From: JAVKSL01 sp039583695
Lineage (GTDB): Bacteria > Actinomycetota > Acidimicrobiia > Acidimicrobiales > JAJPHD01
Assembly (NCBI GenBank): GCA_039583695.1
Contig: JAVKSL010000014.1
Location: 1 to 43,211 of the forward strand
Reading direction: 5' to 3'
Length of the DNA stretch: 43,211 nt
Part shown: piece after piece, positions 1 through 8,750 of the stretch
Layout: every line of letters begins with the position of its first letter
Position numbering within the stretch: the stretch's first letter is position 1
Translations under genes and position numbers: made by a program
Notes under the pieces: generated by a model
Database searches by the model: none
What the model saw: only the letters and a program-made list of their open reading frames with translations
Told to the model about the DNA's origin: nothing

Positions 1-1235
1 GTCTCCACGCCGGACTCGATGGTCCAGCCGTGACTGGCCAGCAGGGCCTTGGCCTTGGTAGTGCTGAACGGGAAGGGATTGGACTTCTCGAAGCTGTCGG
101 CGAACGAGTTGGCCGGAGCCACAGGCACCGGGCCGTAGCTGGGCACCGCGTATCCGCCGTAGGGGCCGGCTACGACCTCAGGTTGGTCGATCACGTCTTG
201 GAGGGCCTGGCGAACGTAGAGCTGGCTCAGGATCGGCCCCACGCCAGCGCTGTTCAAGTTCAGCTGCATGTAGTTGAAGGAGAATATGATCCAGGGCGAG
301 ATGGTGTAGCCCAGCTTGGCGATGCGCGACTTCTGGGAGTTGACGTCCTGCCAGGGAACGTAGCCGATGTCAGGCCCCGACCCCGACGTGATCTGGTTGT
401 ACTCGGCCGAGTCGACGGTGAACGGCAGCTCCTCGAACTTGGAGATGGTCGGCTTGACCGGCCCCGAGTACGCCTTGTTGGGCACGAAGGTGGCCTGGCC
501 GTTGGACGGGGTGAACTGGCTGATCTTCCACGGCCCGTCGACCACCTGCCACAGCGGGTTGGAGGTCCAGGTGGACTTCGAGTCGGACGCCGAGTTGAGG
601 TACTTGTACACGGCCTTCGCACCAGCCGGGGTCATGTCGTAGTTGCCCACCTTGCCGCTGGCGGAGGTCTTGTCCCAGACCTGCTGGGGTATCGGCGTGA
701 TCTGGCTCAACTCGTTGTAGAGGAACCAGGTGTGATTGTATGCCTTGTTGAGGTGCAGCTGGAAGGTGGACGGGCTGAGCACAGTCATGGAGGTGATGTT
801 GTCCGGGTAGGCCCCGGGCACGTAGGCCCCCCAGTTGGTCTTCTCGACATTCATCAGGTCCTGCCAGAACTGGATGTCGCGGGTGGTCACCGCCTGGCCG
901 TCGGACCACTTGTAGGGCTTGAGGGTGATGGTGACGGTCTTGCTGTTCGCCGACCAGACGGGGAGGTCGGCCAGGGAGAGCTGGGTGTTGATCACCGGGC
1001 TCTCGCCAACGCCGTACCAGTACAGCGGACGCCACATCAAATAGGCCAGGTACTGGTCGTTGGCGGTGGTGAACTTGCCCGGCGGCTCCAAGGGGAAGAT
1101 GTAGTTGGCCGCGAACGACGGTGGCAACGCCATCGTCACTGTGTTCGCGTTGGTCGCGCTTCCGCACGCGGCCAGCAGCAATGCCCCGGCAGCGATAGCC
1201 ACCACTCCTCCGGCGAACCGTCGAATGACCTTCAT
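1..1235 (-). CDS. ABC transporter substrate-binding lipoprotein, family 5 (partial)
   Basis: Solute-binding protein of the peptide/nickel (DppA/OppA, SBP_bac_5) class, which captures the ligand outside the membrane and delivers it to an ABC permease. Reading from ATG at 1235 gives 411 codons with no stop before the window edge, so the C-terminus is missing. A signal peptide with a lipobox (LLLAAC, Cys near residue 24) indicates lipoprotein anchoring. Family-like stretches follow: WRPLYWYG, WSDGQAVTTRDIQFW, and near the end VRQALQDVIDQ and LLASHGWTI. A strong purine-rich ribosome site (GAGGAGGGG) lies just upstream. It is 51 nt downstream of the fused ATPase gene on the same strand; permease genes are expected beyond the left edge. 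The ligand cannot be told from sequence. Confidence 0.9.
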   Translation of the reverse strand, partial: MKVIRRFAGGVVAIAAGALLLAACGSATNANTVTMALPPSFAANYIFPLEPPGKFTTANDQYLAYLMWRPLYWYGVGESPVINTQLSLADLPVWSANSKTVTITLKPYKWSDGQAVTTRDIQFWQDLMNVEKTNWGAYVPGAYPDNITSMTVLSPSTFQLHLNKAYNHTWFLYNELSQITPIPQQVWDKTSASGKVGNYDMTPAGAKAVYKYLNSASDSKSTWTSNPLWQVVDGPWKISQFTPSNGQATFVPNKAYSGPVKPTISKFEELPFTVDSAEYNQITSGSGPDIGYVPWQDVNSQKSRIAKLGYTISPWIIFSFNYMQLNLNSAGVGPILSQLYVRQALQDVIDQPEVVAGPYGGYAVPSYGPVPVAPANSFADSFEKSNPFPFSTTKAKALLASHGWTIESGVE

Positions 1236-1286
1236 GGCCCCCCCTCCTCGGTCGGTTGACTCAACACTACATGAACGCGAGCCCCG

Positions 1287-3332
1287 TTACACGACAGCGG
1301 GCTCTTGGAGCGGGAAATGACAGGCTGCCTGATGCCCTTTGCCGAAGGACCTCAGCACCGGCTCCTCCGCAGCGCAACGCTCGGTCGCCCTCGGGCAGCG
1401 GGTCCTGAACCGGCAGCCCGACGGGGGATCGATGGCAGAGGGAAGCTCCCCAGCCAGCGCCGCCCCTGAGCGCGAGCGGTGGCGAGACGGGTCAGCCTCG
1501 GGGATCGCCCCCAGCAAGCCTGCCGTGTACGGGTGGGCCGCACGGGCATAGATGTCCTCGCCGGAGCCGATCTCGACCAGCTTGCCCAGGTACATCACGC
1601 CGATGCGGTCTGCCAGGTACTTGACCACCGCCAGGTCGTGGCTGATCACTATGTAGGTGAGCCCGAAGCCGGCCTGCAGGCGCTTCATCAAGTTGAGCAC
1701 CTGGGACTGGATCGAGACGTCGAGGGCGGAGACCGGCTCGTCGGCCACGATGAGCCGGGGGCTCAGGGTCAGCGCCCTGGCGAAGCCGATGCGCTGGCGC
1801 TGGCCGCCGGAGAACTCGTGCGGGTAGCGCTCCACCGCATCGTCAGCCAGGCCCACTTCCCCCAGCAGCTCGGCCACCCGTGCGTCGCGCTCGGCGCGAG
1901 TGAAGATGTGCTGCACCGCCATCGGCTCCCGCAGCGTGACGCCCACCCGCATGCGCGGGTCGAGGGAGGCGTAGGGGTCCTGGAACATCAGCTGCAGGTC
2001 CCGGCGCTGCCGCCGCAGCGTCGCGCCACGCAGCGAGGCCAGATCGGTCCCGTCGAAACCCACAGTCCCCGAGTCCGGTCGCTCCAGGGCCACCACCAGG
2101 CGCCCGATCGTCGTCTTGCCACATCCGGACTCGCCAACCAGGCCGAACGTCTCGCCAGCTGCCACCGAGATCGACACCCCCGAGACCGCCTTCACCGACC
2201 CGCGCTTGCGCTGGAGAACGCCCGCAGTGACCGGGAACTCCTTGTGCACGTCCACCAACTCCAGCAGGGGGACTGGAGCAGCCCCGTTCAAGGCGCCCTC
2301 GGGCAAAGCAGGGCCGGTCCGAAACCTCACCGGGGTCGGCGCTGGCGCCGCGCCCAGCGGTCGGGGATGAAAGCAGGCAAACGGGTGCGCTGGGTCACCG
2401 CCACCAAGCACCGGGTCCTCCTCCCGGCAGCGCTGGCTGACATAGCCACATCGCGGAGCGAAGCGGCAGCCAGACGGAGGGTCGGCCAGGTCGGGAGGCA
2501 ACCCGGGGATCGAGAAGAGCTGGCTGTCCCGGTCCTGGTTGAGTCGCGGGATCGAAGCCAGCAGGGCCTCGGTGTAAGGGTGGCGGGGCTCGGCGAACAG
2601 CTTGGCCGTGCTGGCCGCCTCCACGATCCGCCCGGCGTACATAACCAGCACCCGGTCCGCACGCCCGGCTATCACCCCCATGTCGTGGGTTATGAGCAGC
2701 ATCCCCATGCCCAGGCGGCCCTTGAGGTCGTCGAGCAGCTCGAGGATCTGATCCTGAATGGTCACGTCCAGGGCAGTGGTCGGCTCGTCGGCAATGAGCA
2801 GCTGGGGGTCGCAGACCAGCGCCATGGCGATCATGGCCCGCTGGCGCATCCCCCCGGACAGCTGGTGGGGATAATCGTCCAGGCGCTCCGCGGGTCGGGG
2901 CATGCCCACCAGGTCCAGGACCTCGGCGGCGCGGTTCCTCGCGTCGGCCCTCGACGCCCTTCGATGGAGCCGGTACGGCTCGGCCACCTGGTTGCCAACC
3001 GTCATGGTGGGGTTGAGCGAGGTCATCGGGTCCTGAAAGACCATGGCCACCTCCTCCCCGCGCACCTTGCGCATCTCGGCAGGTGACGCGGCCACCAGGT
3101 CTCGCCCGAGGAGCCGGATCGCCCCGCCGGCAATCCTGCCCCCAGGCGGGAGCAGGCGCATCACCGACATGCCAGTCATCGTCTTTCCGCAGCCAGACTC
3201 GCCAACCAAGCCGACGGTCTCGCCAGAGGTGACGCTGAAGCTCACCCGATCGACAGGGTGCACCACATCGCGGCGACGGGCGATGTCCGTCCGGAGCCCC
3301 TCGACCTCCAGGAGGTTCGCCACCCCGGGCAC
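1287..3332 (-). CDS. Fused double ATP-binding protein of peptide-type ABC importer
   Basis: 681-residue protein carrying two complete ABC ATPase domains, equivalent to DppD and DppF joined in one chain. Each half has a Walker A (GESGCGKT), a signature (LSGGMRQR; FSGGQRQR), a Walker B (LLIADEPT; LIVADEP) and a switch His (ITHD; ISHD). Each half ends with the Cys-containing oligopeptide/dipeptide C-terminal region (GCRFAPRC; GCRFRTRC), typical of this subfamily. It powers uptake by the transporter whose binding protein follows. The start is GTG at 3332; a second in-frame GTG at 3323 is possible, and no clear ribosome site separates them. Fused versions are known in other bacteria, so the fusion itself is not new. 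Confidence 0.93.
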   Translation of the reverse strand: MPGVANLLEVEGLRTDIARRRDVVHPVDRVSFSVTSGETVGLVGESGCGKTMTGMSVMRLLPPGGRIAGGAIRLLGRDLVAASPAEMRKVRGEEVAMVFQDPMTSLNPTMTVGNQVAEPYRLHRRASRADARNRAAEVLDLVGMPRPAERLDDYPHQLSGGMRQRAMIAMALVCDPQLLIADEPTTALDVTIQDQILELLDDLKGRLGMGMLLITHDMGVIAGRADRVLVMYAGRIVEAASTAKLFAEPRHPYTEALLASIPRLNQDRDSQLFSIPGLPPDLADPPSGCRFAPRCGYVSQRCREEDPVLGGGDPAHPFACFHPRPLGAAPAPTPVRFRTGPALPEGALNGAAPVPLLELVDVHKEFPVTAGVLQRKRGSVKAVSGVSISVAAGETFGLVGESGCGKTTIGRLVVALERPDSGTVGFDGTDLASLRGATLRRQRRDLQLMFQDPYASLDPRMRVGVTLREPMAVQHIFTRAERDARVAELLGEVGLADDAVERYPHEFSGGQRQRIGFARALTLSPRLIVADEPVSALDVSIQSQVLNLMKRLQAGFGLTYIVISHDLAVVKYLADRIGVMYLGKLVEIGSGEDIYARAAHPYTAGLLGAIPEADPSRHRSRSGAALAGELPSAIDPPSGCRFRTRCPRATERCAAEEPVLRSFGKGHQAACHFPLQEPAVV

Positions 3333-3528
3333 GTTAGTGCCTGGATTTGGCCCCGCCTCACGCGGGCCGACCCAGGGTCAGGCTGAGCCGACCAGCTATG
3401 GGCCGACGGTCGCCCAGGGCGCTGTGGCACAGCACCGATGCCGGCCAAGCTCGGCAAGCGGTCACTGTCGCCTTCCTGCTCGCCAGCTGAGTCAGCGGAC
3501 AGCCCGGGTCCGGACTATCCTCCGCTGC
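3333..3528. promoter_or_regulatory. Divergent intergenic region with leaderless-type promoter
   Basis: About 196 bp between the divergent ABC ATPase and carboxypeptidase genes. A TATCCT hexamer at 3516-3521 lies 7 nt before the GTG start at 3529, and no ribosome site is seen there. This fits the actinobacterial leaderless pattern (TANNNT, then the start codon at +1). The -35 is not convincing. No start signal was recognised for the ATPase on the other strand. Confidence 0.45.
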
Positions 3529-4848
3529 GTGCCCAGCCGGAGTCCGCTGGGAATCCGGCCAAGCCGGCTGGTGATCTTGGCTGTGGTGCTGGCGTTGATC
3601 GCCGGGGCTGCCCGCATCGGCACCGAGGGGGCTCCCGCCATCGTGCTCACCCGCACCCTGGCGACCACCGTGCTCATCCCTGGCCCACCACCGGATCTCA
3701 CCTGGCCAGCACACGGGGAGGCCGCGGTAGCGGTGTCAGGTCTGGGCACGCTCGGAAGCGTGGGCGGAAGCACTCCGATGCCGATCGCCAGCATGGCCAA
3801 GATGATGACCGCCTACCTGACGTTGCTCAAGTACCCGCTGGCCATTGGTCAAGGCGGCTTCACCTACACCGTGACCGAGCGGGATGTGGTCGAGCAGCAC
3901 AACCGGGTGGCGTTGGACCAGTCCACGCTGGCAGTCGCCGCCGGTGAGCGGCTGAACGAGTACCAGCTCTTAGAGGGACTCCTCGTGCCCTCGGGCAACA
4001 ACGTGGCCACCATCCTGGCGCGCCTCGACGCTGGCGGCAACCTGAGCGCCTTCGTGGCCCGGATGAACTCCGAGGCCAAGACCCTCGGCCTCGACCACAC
4101 TACTTACACCGATCCCAGCGGTTACGCGCCGACAACTGTATCGACCGCGCTGGACCAGCTCACGCTGGCCCAAGTGGTGATGACCAACCCGGTTCTCGCC
4201 CAGATCGTGGGCAAGGCGTCGGTGACCCTGCCGGTAGCGGGAACAGTGCAAAATAACGACTCACTCGTCGGCAAGGGCGGATTTATCGGCATCAAGACGG
4301 GCTCCGACAGCCAGGCGGAGGGGTGCTTCGCTTTCGCCGACCGACGCGCGGTGGCCGGTCAGACGCTGACGATCTTCGGGGTGGTGATCGGTCAGGGGAA
4401 CGTGACCGAAGGGTCGGTGATCCAAGCCTCCCTCCGAGCCTCAAAGGCCCTGGCCAACTCAGTCGCGGCCAACCTGGCGTTCAAGGTGGTGGTTCCGTCT
4501 GGGACCGTGGTCCTCCTGGCGTCGGCAGCTGACGGTGCGCAGGTCAATGTGGTGACCACCAAGGCGCTGACTGCCCTGGGCTGGGGAGGCCTGCCTGAGC
4601 GTGTGATCGTGTCGCTTCGCTGGCCAGGCAACGATCTGAGAGCAGGCCAGGTTCTGGCGAGCGCGAAGATCGCCAACCCATCGGCCACGGGCCCGAGCGC
4701 AGCCTCCCCGATGCCCGGCACCCCGAGCGCAGCCGCCCCGAGCGCCCCGATGCCTGTAGCCGTTGCCAGTGATTCAGTAGATGCCAGCGCCACCGCCGCC
4801 ATGGCCGGGCCGGGAGTCGGCTGGCGCCTGAGCCACTTGTTTGGCTAG
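3529..4848 (+). CDS. D-alanyl-D-alanine carboxypeptidase (penicillin-binding protein, S11 family)
   Basis: Trims the terminal D-Ala from peptidoglycan stem peptides outside the membrane. With the GTG start the protein has 439 residues. An N-terminal hydrophobic segment (about 13-30) serves as signal or anchor. All three active-site motifs are present in order: SMAK (S88, K91), SGN (155-157) and KTG (256-258). The C-terminal part (about 310-439) is less typical and contains a Pro/Ala/Ser-rich low-complexity linker (about 385-415). The EamA gene starts 2 nt after the stop, suggesting co-transcription. Alternative upstream starts would add a stretch without signal-peptide character, so GTG 3529 is preferred. 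Confidence 0.88.
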   Translation: MPSRSPLGIRPSRLVILAVVLALIAGAARIGTEGAPAIVLTRTLATTVLIPGPPPDLTWPAHGEAAVAVSGLGTLGSVGGSTPMPIASMAKMMTAYLTLLKYPLAIGQGGFTYTVTERDVVEQHNRVALDQSTLAVAAGERLNEYQLLEGLLVPSGNNVATILARLDAGGNLSAFVARMNSEAKTLGLDHTTYTDPSGYAPTTVSTALDQLTLAQVVMTNPVLAQIVGKASVTLPVAGTVQNNDSLVGKGGFIGIKTGSDSQAEGCFAFADRRAVAGQTLTIFGVVIGQGNVTEGSVIQASLRASKALANSVAANLAFKVVVPSGTVVLLASAADGAQVNVVTTKALTALGWGGLPERVIVSLRWPGNDLRAGQVLASAKIANPSATGPSAASPMPGTPSAAAPSAPMPVAVASDSVDASATAAMAGPGVGWRLSHLFG

Positions 4849-4850
4849 CG

Positions 4851-5961
4851 ATGGCCGCTGTATTCGCGCTCGCAGCCTCGTTGCTGTGGGGGACCTCGGA
4901 CTTCACAGGCGGCGTCGCTTCCCGGCGGACATCGGCCATCTCCGTCCTGCTGGTCACGATGCCGGTCGGTCTCGCCGGTCTGCTTGTCGGGGCGCTCATA
5001 GAAGGCGGGCACCCGACAGGTGGGTCCCTCGGGTGGGGAACGCTCTCGGGGTTGGCAGGAGGTGTTGGGGTGCTGGCATTCTACCAGGCCCTGTCCACTG
5101 GCTCGATGAGCGTGGTGGCCCCAGTGTCAGCCATGGCGGCAGCCGCGGTGCCCGTGGTGGTTGGCCTCGGCATCGGGGAACGTCCCGGCACCACCTCACT
5201 CTTCGGGGTTGGCCTGTGCCTGGTGGCGATCGTCATGGTGAGCATCGAGGTGGGAGATGGCGGCAAGGTCCTGGGCGGGACGCTTTCGGGCTCTGGGCGA
5301 CGGGGTGTCGCTCTGGCGGTGATCGCCGGCGCCGCCTTCGGGCTGTACTTTGTGCTGCTGAAACCGGTAGGCTCAAGCGCCGGCCTGTGGCCGCTGGTGA
5401 CCTCCCGGCTGGCCGCCTGGTTGGTCGTCGCAGTCGTAGCGCTCGCACTGGGAGCAGCCGAACCGGCGGGAGCAGCCGAACCGGCGGGAGCAGCCGAACC
5501 GGCGGGAGCAGCCGAACCGGCGGGAGNNNNNNNNNNNNNNNNNNNNNNNNNNNNNNNNNNNNNNNNNNNNNNNNNNNNNNNNNNNNNNNNNNNNNNNNNN
5601 NNNNNNNNNNNNNNNNNNNNNNNNNNCCGAACCGGCGGGAGCAGCCGAACCGGCGGGAGCAGCCGAACCGGCGGGAGCAGCCGAACCGGCGGGAGCAGCC
5701 GAAGGAGGGCTCGCGCGATTCCCAGGGGGTTGGATCGCATGGCTGCCCATTGCCGCCGGCTGCCTGGACGCAGGGGCCAACGTCTTCTACCTGAGCGCCT
5801 TGCACCACGGTCTGCTGATCTCGGTGGCAGTCATCAGCTCGATGTACCCCGCGGTCACCGTGCTGATGGCCCGTTTGCTGCTGGCCGAGCGCCTGCACCG
5901 GGTCCAGCAGATTGGACTCGCCGTCGCGGTGATCGGGATTGTCCTGACAGCCCTGCCCTAA
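4851..5961 (+). CDS. EamA/DMT-family transporter, interrupted by assembly gap within a tandem repeat
   Basis: Drug/metabolite transporter family membrane protein. The N-terminal part (225 codons before the gap) begins MAAVFALAASLLWGTSDF and holds about seven hydrophobic segments. After the gap the frame resumes and ends at TAA 5961 with a typical EamA tail (SSMYPAVTVLMARLLLAERL, then a last helix). Four full 18-bp units, coding AAEPAG, precede the gap and three full units follow it, so an Ala/Glu/Pro/Gly repeat is inserted in a loop inside the second EamA half. The frame is restored if the true gap is 3 + 18k bases; the 100 Ns shift it artificially. Substrate unknown. It is probably co-transcribed with the carboxypeptidase 2 nt upstream. 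Confidence 0.85.
5454..5708 (+). repeat. 18-bp tandem repeat array (AAEPAG hexapeptide) spanning the gap
   Basis: The unit gcagccgaaccggcggga occurs as perfect copies at 5454-5471, 5472-5489, 5490-5507 and 5508-5525, then after the Ns a partial copy at 5627 and full copies at 5641, 5659 and 5677, decaying at 5695. The units are identical, which indicates recent expansion or homogenisation and explains why the assembly broke here. Each unit is six codons in frame. Confidence 0.95.
5527..5626. other. Assembly gap (100 N)
   Basis: A run of exactly 100 undetermined bases, the usual placeholder for a gap of unknown size, placed inside the tandem repeat. The flanks are the same repeat in the same orientation, so the join itself is plausible. 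Confidence 0.97.
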
Positions 5962-5966
5962 ATGCC

Positions 5967-6024
5967 GAGCGGTTGCACCTGAGCACCTCAGTGGACCTCA
6001 AGTGCAACCGCTCGAGGTGCTCAG
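5967..6024. terminator. Interleaved inverted repeats between convergent genes (terminator or pseudoknot-like)
   Basis: Two perfect inverted repeats are interleaved. Arm A, gagcggttgcac (5967-5978), pairs with A' (6002-6013). Arm B, ctgagcacctc (5979-5989), pairs with B' (6014-6024). The order is A-B-loop-A'-B', not nested, so the two stems can form as alternative hairpins or together as an H-type pseudoknot. B' covers the stop codon of the convergent protease gene. A bidirectional terminator is the simplest role. Confidence 0.6.
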
Positions 6025-7715
6025 TCTGCCGGGCCGGTGGTCAAGGTGACCGAGGCACTCTGGCTCCGACCTGACGGGTCCACCCAACCAATGGTCACCG
6101 TGGTCCCCGGCTTGGCCGAGCTCAGAAGCTTGGTGAGCCCTTTGATGGTGTTGACTGGGGTGCCGTTGACCGAGGTGATCACGTCACCGGCGACAAGTCC
6201 GATCGAGTAGGCCGGGGTACCCGACAGGACCGCGGCCACCACCGCACCGGAGCTGACCGGCGGCGTGTATCCAGACGCTCCAGCGGCGCCACCGAACGGG
6301 AAGTAGCCCCCAAACCCGCCGAACCCGCCAATCTGGCCCAACAATGGTTGCTTCTCAGCTGAACTCACGCTCTCGACGTCGACTCCCAAGAACCCCTTGG
6401 ATGTCCCGACATTCCCAATCTGGACGGTCGAGCTACCCCGGCCTTGCTCGATCTGGGTGACAATCGAGCTGAAGATCCTCGTGGGGATGGCAAAACCGAC
6501 GTTGGTCGTAGTGGTGGTGTATCCACGGCTGTCGGCGGCTGCTGCAGTGTTCATCCCGATCACGTGGCCCTTGGAGTTGAGCAGGGGCCCGCCGGAGTTA
6601 CCCGGCTGCAGTGGGGCGTCAACCTGGATGAGGCCAGTCAGGTTCTCGCTTTGCCCCGACGACGGATCGCCGGCGGTCACGGAACGGCCGAGAGCAGTGA
6701 TGGTGCCCTGGGTAACCGTGGGCGGTCCAGGTAGGTCAAGGGCATTTCCGATGGCAACCACCGGCTCGGCGAGCCGGGGACCGGTGGACGCCAGCTTCAC
6801 CGTGGGCAATCCAGAGGCCCCCTCCAGCTGCAGGAGCGCCACGTCCTTGGTCGGGTCAGCTCCCAGGATCTTGACCTTGTAGGTGTGCGACGTCCCCACG
6901 ATCGTGGCCGTGATGGAAGTAGCCCCGTTGATCACGTGGTTGTTGGTCACGACGATTCCCGATGAGGTGAGGATCATTCCGGTGCCTGCCGACTCGCCTC
7001 CCTGGTATTTGTCGACGGAGGTTATATCCACCAGAGCGGGGTCGACCTTGGAGGCGACCGCCGATACGTTCAGGTTGCCGGTGCTCACTCCCGTACCCAA
7101 CCCCGTATTGCTAGACGGGCCGTTGCCGCCGAACCCAGGCTGGACCGCTTGGGAGCCGCCGCTGCTCAAGGCCACAGTAAGGCCGCTGCTGGCCGCGGCC
7201 ACAAGCATGACGATCCCCACCGTTACGAGCACCCGCCGCTGCTTGACCGATGGCTTTGCCCGGCGGCGCGCCGAACGCCCACCTTCGGCCGAAGAGGCAC
7301 CGCCGGAAGGAACCCAACCACCAGGGTGAGGGGCCCAACCACCGGGCGGGGCCCAGCCAGGAGGCGGCGGGGCCCAGCCAGGAGGCGGCGGGGCCCAGCC
7401 AGGAGGCGGCGGGGCCCAGCCAGGAGGCGACCAACCAGGGGGGAATGCGCGGGTGTCGCCCGGCGCGTTGGCACTGGGTGCTCCGGGCTGGCTGGGTGCT
7501 CCGGGCTGGCTGGGTGCTCCGGGCTGGCTGGGTGCTCCGGGCTGGCCGGGTGCTCCGGGCTGGCCGGGTGCTGCCGGCTCTCCAGGCTGGCGGCGCACGA
7601 GCGGCTCCCCGGCTGCGCCCCAACCTCCGGGGGGCGGCAATCTGAAGCGACCTCCAGAACCGCTATCCCTTGTTGACTCGTTTTGGCCTTCTTGTTCGTT
7701 GTCTTCCATCATCAT
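6021..7715 (-). CDS. HtrA/DegP-type trypsin-like serine protease with PDZ domain
   Basis: Membrane-anchored envelope quality-control protease, 564 residues from the first of three consecutive ATGs (7715, 7712, 7709); the third is best spaced from the GGGAG ribosome site. The layout is a Pro/Gly-rich cytoplasmic N-terminus (1-150) with two repeat arrays, an Arg/Lys-rich stretch, one membrane helix (about 162-183), the protease domain with H260 (TNNHV), D291 (KDVALLQL) and S374 (PGNSGGPL), then a PDZ domain (about 440-560; GLVAGDVITSVNGTPV). The N-terminus carries hexapeptide repeats (GQPGAPS phase) and PPPPGWA repeats, an Actinobacteria-style proline-rich tail. Its 3' end abuts the interleaved repeat at 5967-6024. 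Confidence 0.93.
   Translation of the reverse strand: MMMEDNEQEGQNESTRDSGSGGRFRLPPPGGWGAAGEPLVRRQPGEPAAPGQPGAPGQPGAPSQPGAPSQPGAPSQPGAPSANAPGDTRAFPPGWSPPGWAPPPPGWAPPPPGWAPPPPGWAPPGGWAPHPGGWVPSGGASSAEGGRSARRRAKPSVKQRRVLVTVGIVMLVAAASSGLTVALSSGGSQAVQPGFGGNGPSSNTGLGTGVSTGNLNVSAVASKVDPALVDITSVDKYQGGESAGTGMILTSSGIVVTNNHVINGATSITATIVGTSHTYKVKILGADPTKDVALLQLEGASGLPTVKLASTGPRLAEPVVAIGNALDLPGPPTVTQGTITALGRSVTAGDPSSGQSENLTGLIQVDAPLQPGNSGGPLLNSKGHVIGMNTAAAADSRGYTTTTTNVGFAIPTRIFSSIVTQIEQGRGSSTVQIGNVGTSKGFLGVDVESVSSAEKQPLLGQIGGFGGFGGYFPFGGAAGASGYTPPVSSGAVVAAVLSGTPAYSIGLVAGDVITSVNGTPVNTIKGLTKLLSSAKPGTTVTIGWVDPSGRSQSASVTLTTGPAD
7346..7429 (-). repeat. 21-bp tandem repeat in protease gene (PPPPGWA)
   Basis: Four copies of a 21-bp unit (plus strand gcggggcccagccaggaggcg) at 7346, 7367, 7388 and 7409. 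They code a Pro/Gly/Trp/Ala heptapeptide in the cytoplasmic N-terminal tail of the HtrA-like protease. Confidence 0.9.
7474..7581 (-). repeat. 18-bp tandem repeat in protease gene (hexapeptide Gln-Pro-Gly-Ala-Pro-Ser)
   Basis: Unit ctgggtgctccgggctgg on the plus strand, four perfect copies (7474, 7492, 7510, 7528), one with a single change (7546) and one diverged (7564). In frame in the N-terminal tail of the protease. Confidence 0.93.
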
Positions 7716-7880
7716 CTCCCACCGGTCTCATCGCTCATGTCGGTGCATGTGTCTCGATCCTTGACCCCAATCTTCGCCCGGCCAGCTGTGGAGAGCCTGG
7801 GAAGCCGCTGGGAGCGGTCGTAAAGTGTCGAGCTGTGCTTTGAGTGAGCCTAAGGGCCTTACGCCTAAAGAACACAGGCG
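7716..7880. promoter_or_regulatory. Spacer between homoserine kinase and HtrA genes
   Basis: 165 bp between thrB and the protease gene, both on the minus strand. It contains the self-complementary stretch taagggcctta (about 7851-7861) and probably the protease promoter. No gene was found in it. Confidence 0.35.
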
Positions 7881-8732
7881 CTACGGAGGGCCGACAACGA
7901 GCCCTCGGGTATCCGCCTTGAGCAGGAGCGCCCGGCCGGGGACCCGAGCCTCCTCCAAGAGGCTCTCACCATAATCGCGCACCCTCCGCCCAGTCTCGAC
8001 GTCGCATAGTCCCAGCACGCTCGGACCTGCCCCGGACACGCACGCAGCCCGGGCGCCCCCCCTCACCAGGCCCGCCATGAGCTGGGACGCCTCGGGAATC
8101 AACGGGCTCCGCGAGGCCTGATGCAGGCGGTCCTCTGTCGCCGCCCGAACCAGGCGGCGCCGGTCGGCCAAGCCACCAAGCAAGAGACCCATCCGGCCGA
8201 GGTTGAACGCCGCATCGCCGAGTGCCACGCTGGCAGGCAGGATCTGTCGAGCTGCGGCTGTGGGCAGGCGGCGGTCGGGAACCAGGACCACGAACACCAG
8301 CCCTGGGTCGAGAGAGAGCCGGGTGACCATTGTGGCACCAACCACAGTGGTGGCCGACACCAGCCCACCGACAATGCTGGCAGCAGCGTTCTCGGGGTGG
8401 CCATCGCGCACTGTCGCCACGACCATCGGATTGTTGGCCCCAGCCGCGGCAGCGGCGGCAGCGGCCACCGCCGCCGAGGAGCCTAGTCCGCGACCGACCG
8501 GAATCTGCGAGCGGATCGTCACAGCCAGGCGGTCGTTCCCGGCCACAGCCATCGCCACTTGCGCCGCCAGGTTGGAGCCGTCAGCCGGCAGGTCCGACCC
8601 CTCCCCCTCCGAGCGGACCGTCAGCCTGGGCGCCGGCTTGACCTCCACATCCACGTACAGCTCCAGAGCCACGGCCAGGGTGTCGAAGCCTGGACCCAGA
8701 TTGGCCGCTGACGCGGGGGCACGGGCACGCAT
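7881..8732 (-). CDS. thrB: Homoserine kinase (GHMP family)
   Basis: Phosphorylates homoserine in the threonine branch. 283 residues from ATG 8732. N-terminal ASAANLGPGFDTLAVAL is the characteristic GHMP/ThrB start, the ATP-binding glycine loop is PVGRGLGSSAA (about 86-96), and the C-terminal GHMP motif is SGAGPSVLGL. The usual neighbours (thrC, hom) are absent from this window, so the gene stands alone. TATCGT at 8741-8746 (minus strand) lies 8 nt before the ATG, suggesting a leaderless transcript. The GHMP assignment is certain and the kinase identity very likely. Confidence 0.9.
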   Translation of the reverse strand: MRARAPASAANLGPGFDTLAVALELYVDVEVKPAPRLTVRSEGEGSDLPADGSNLAAQVAMAVAGNDRLAVTIRSQIPVGRGLGSSAAVAAAAAAAAGANNPMVVATVRDGHPENAAASIVGGLVSATTVVGATMVTRLSLDPGLVFVVLVPDRRLPTAAARQILPASVALGDAAFNLGRMGLLLGGLADRRRLVRAATEDRLHQASRSPLIPEASQLMAGLVRGGARAACVSGAGPSVLGLCDVETGRRVRDYGESLLEEARVPGRALLLKADTRGLVVGPP

Positions 8733-8750
8733 GGCTGGACACGATAGTTA

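Noticed and set aside
30..1259. Long plus-strand open frame opposite the binding protein gene
   Set aside because: The minus-strand frame has a lipobox, ribosome site and clear SBP family motifs; the plus-strand product is low-complexity shadow.
1479..3086. 535-codon plus-strand open frame opposite the ABC ATPase gene
   Set aside because: Complementary to a fully motif-supported double ATPase; no family resemblance of its own.
4686..4755. Possible 18-bp array in the carboxypeptidase Pro/Ala/Ser linker
   Set aside because: The repeats around ccgagcgcagcc are irregular in spacing; too degenerate to count with the exact 18-bp arrays.
5454..5708. CRISPR-like array
   Set aside because: Units are adjacent 18-mers with no spacers and lie in frame inside a gene.
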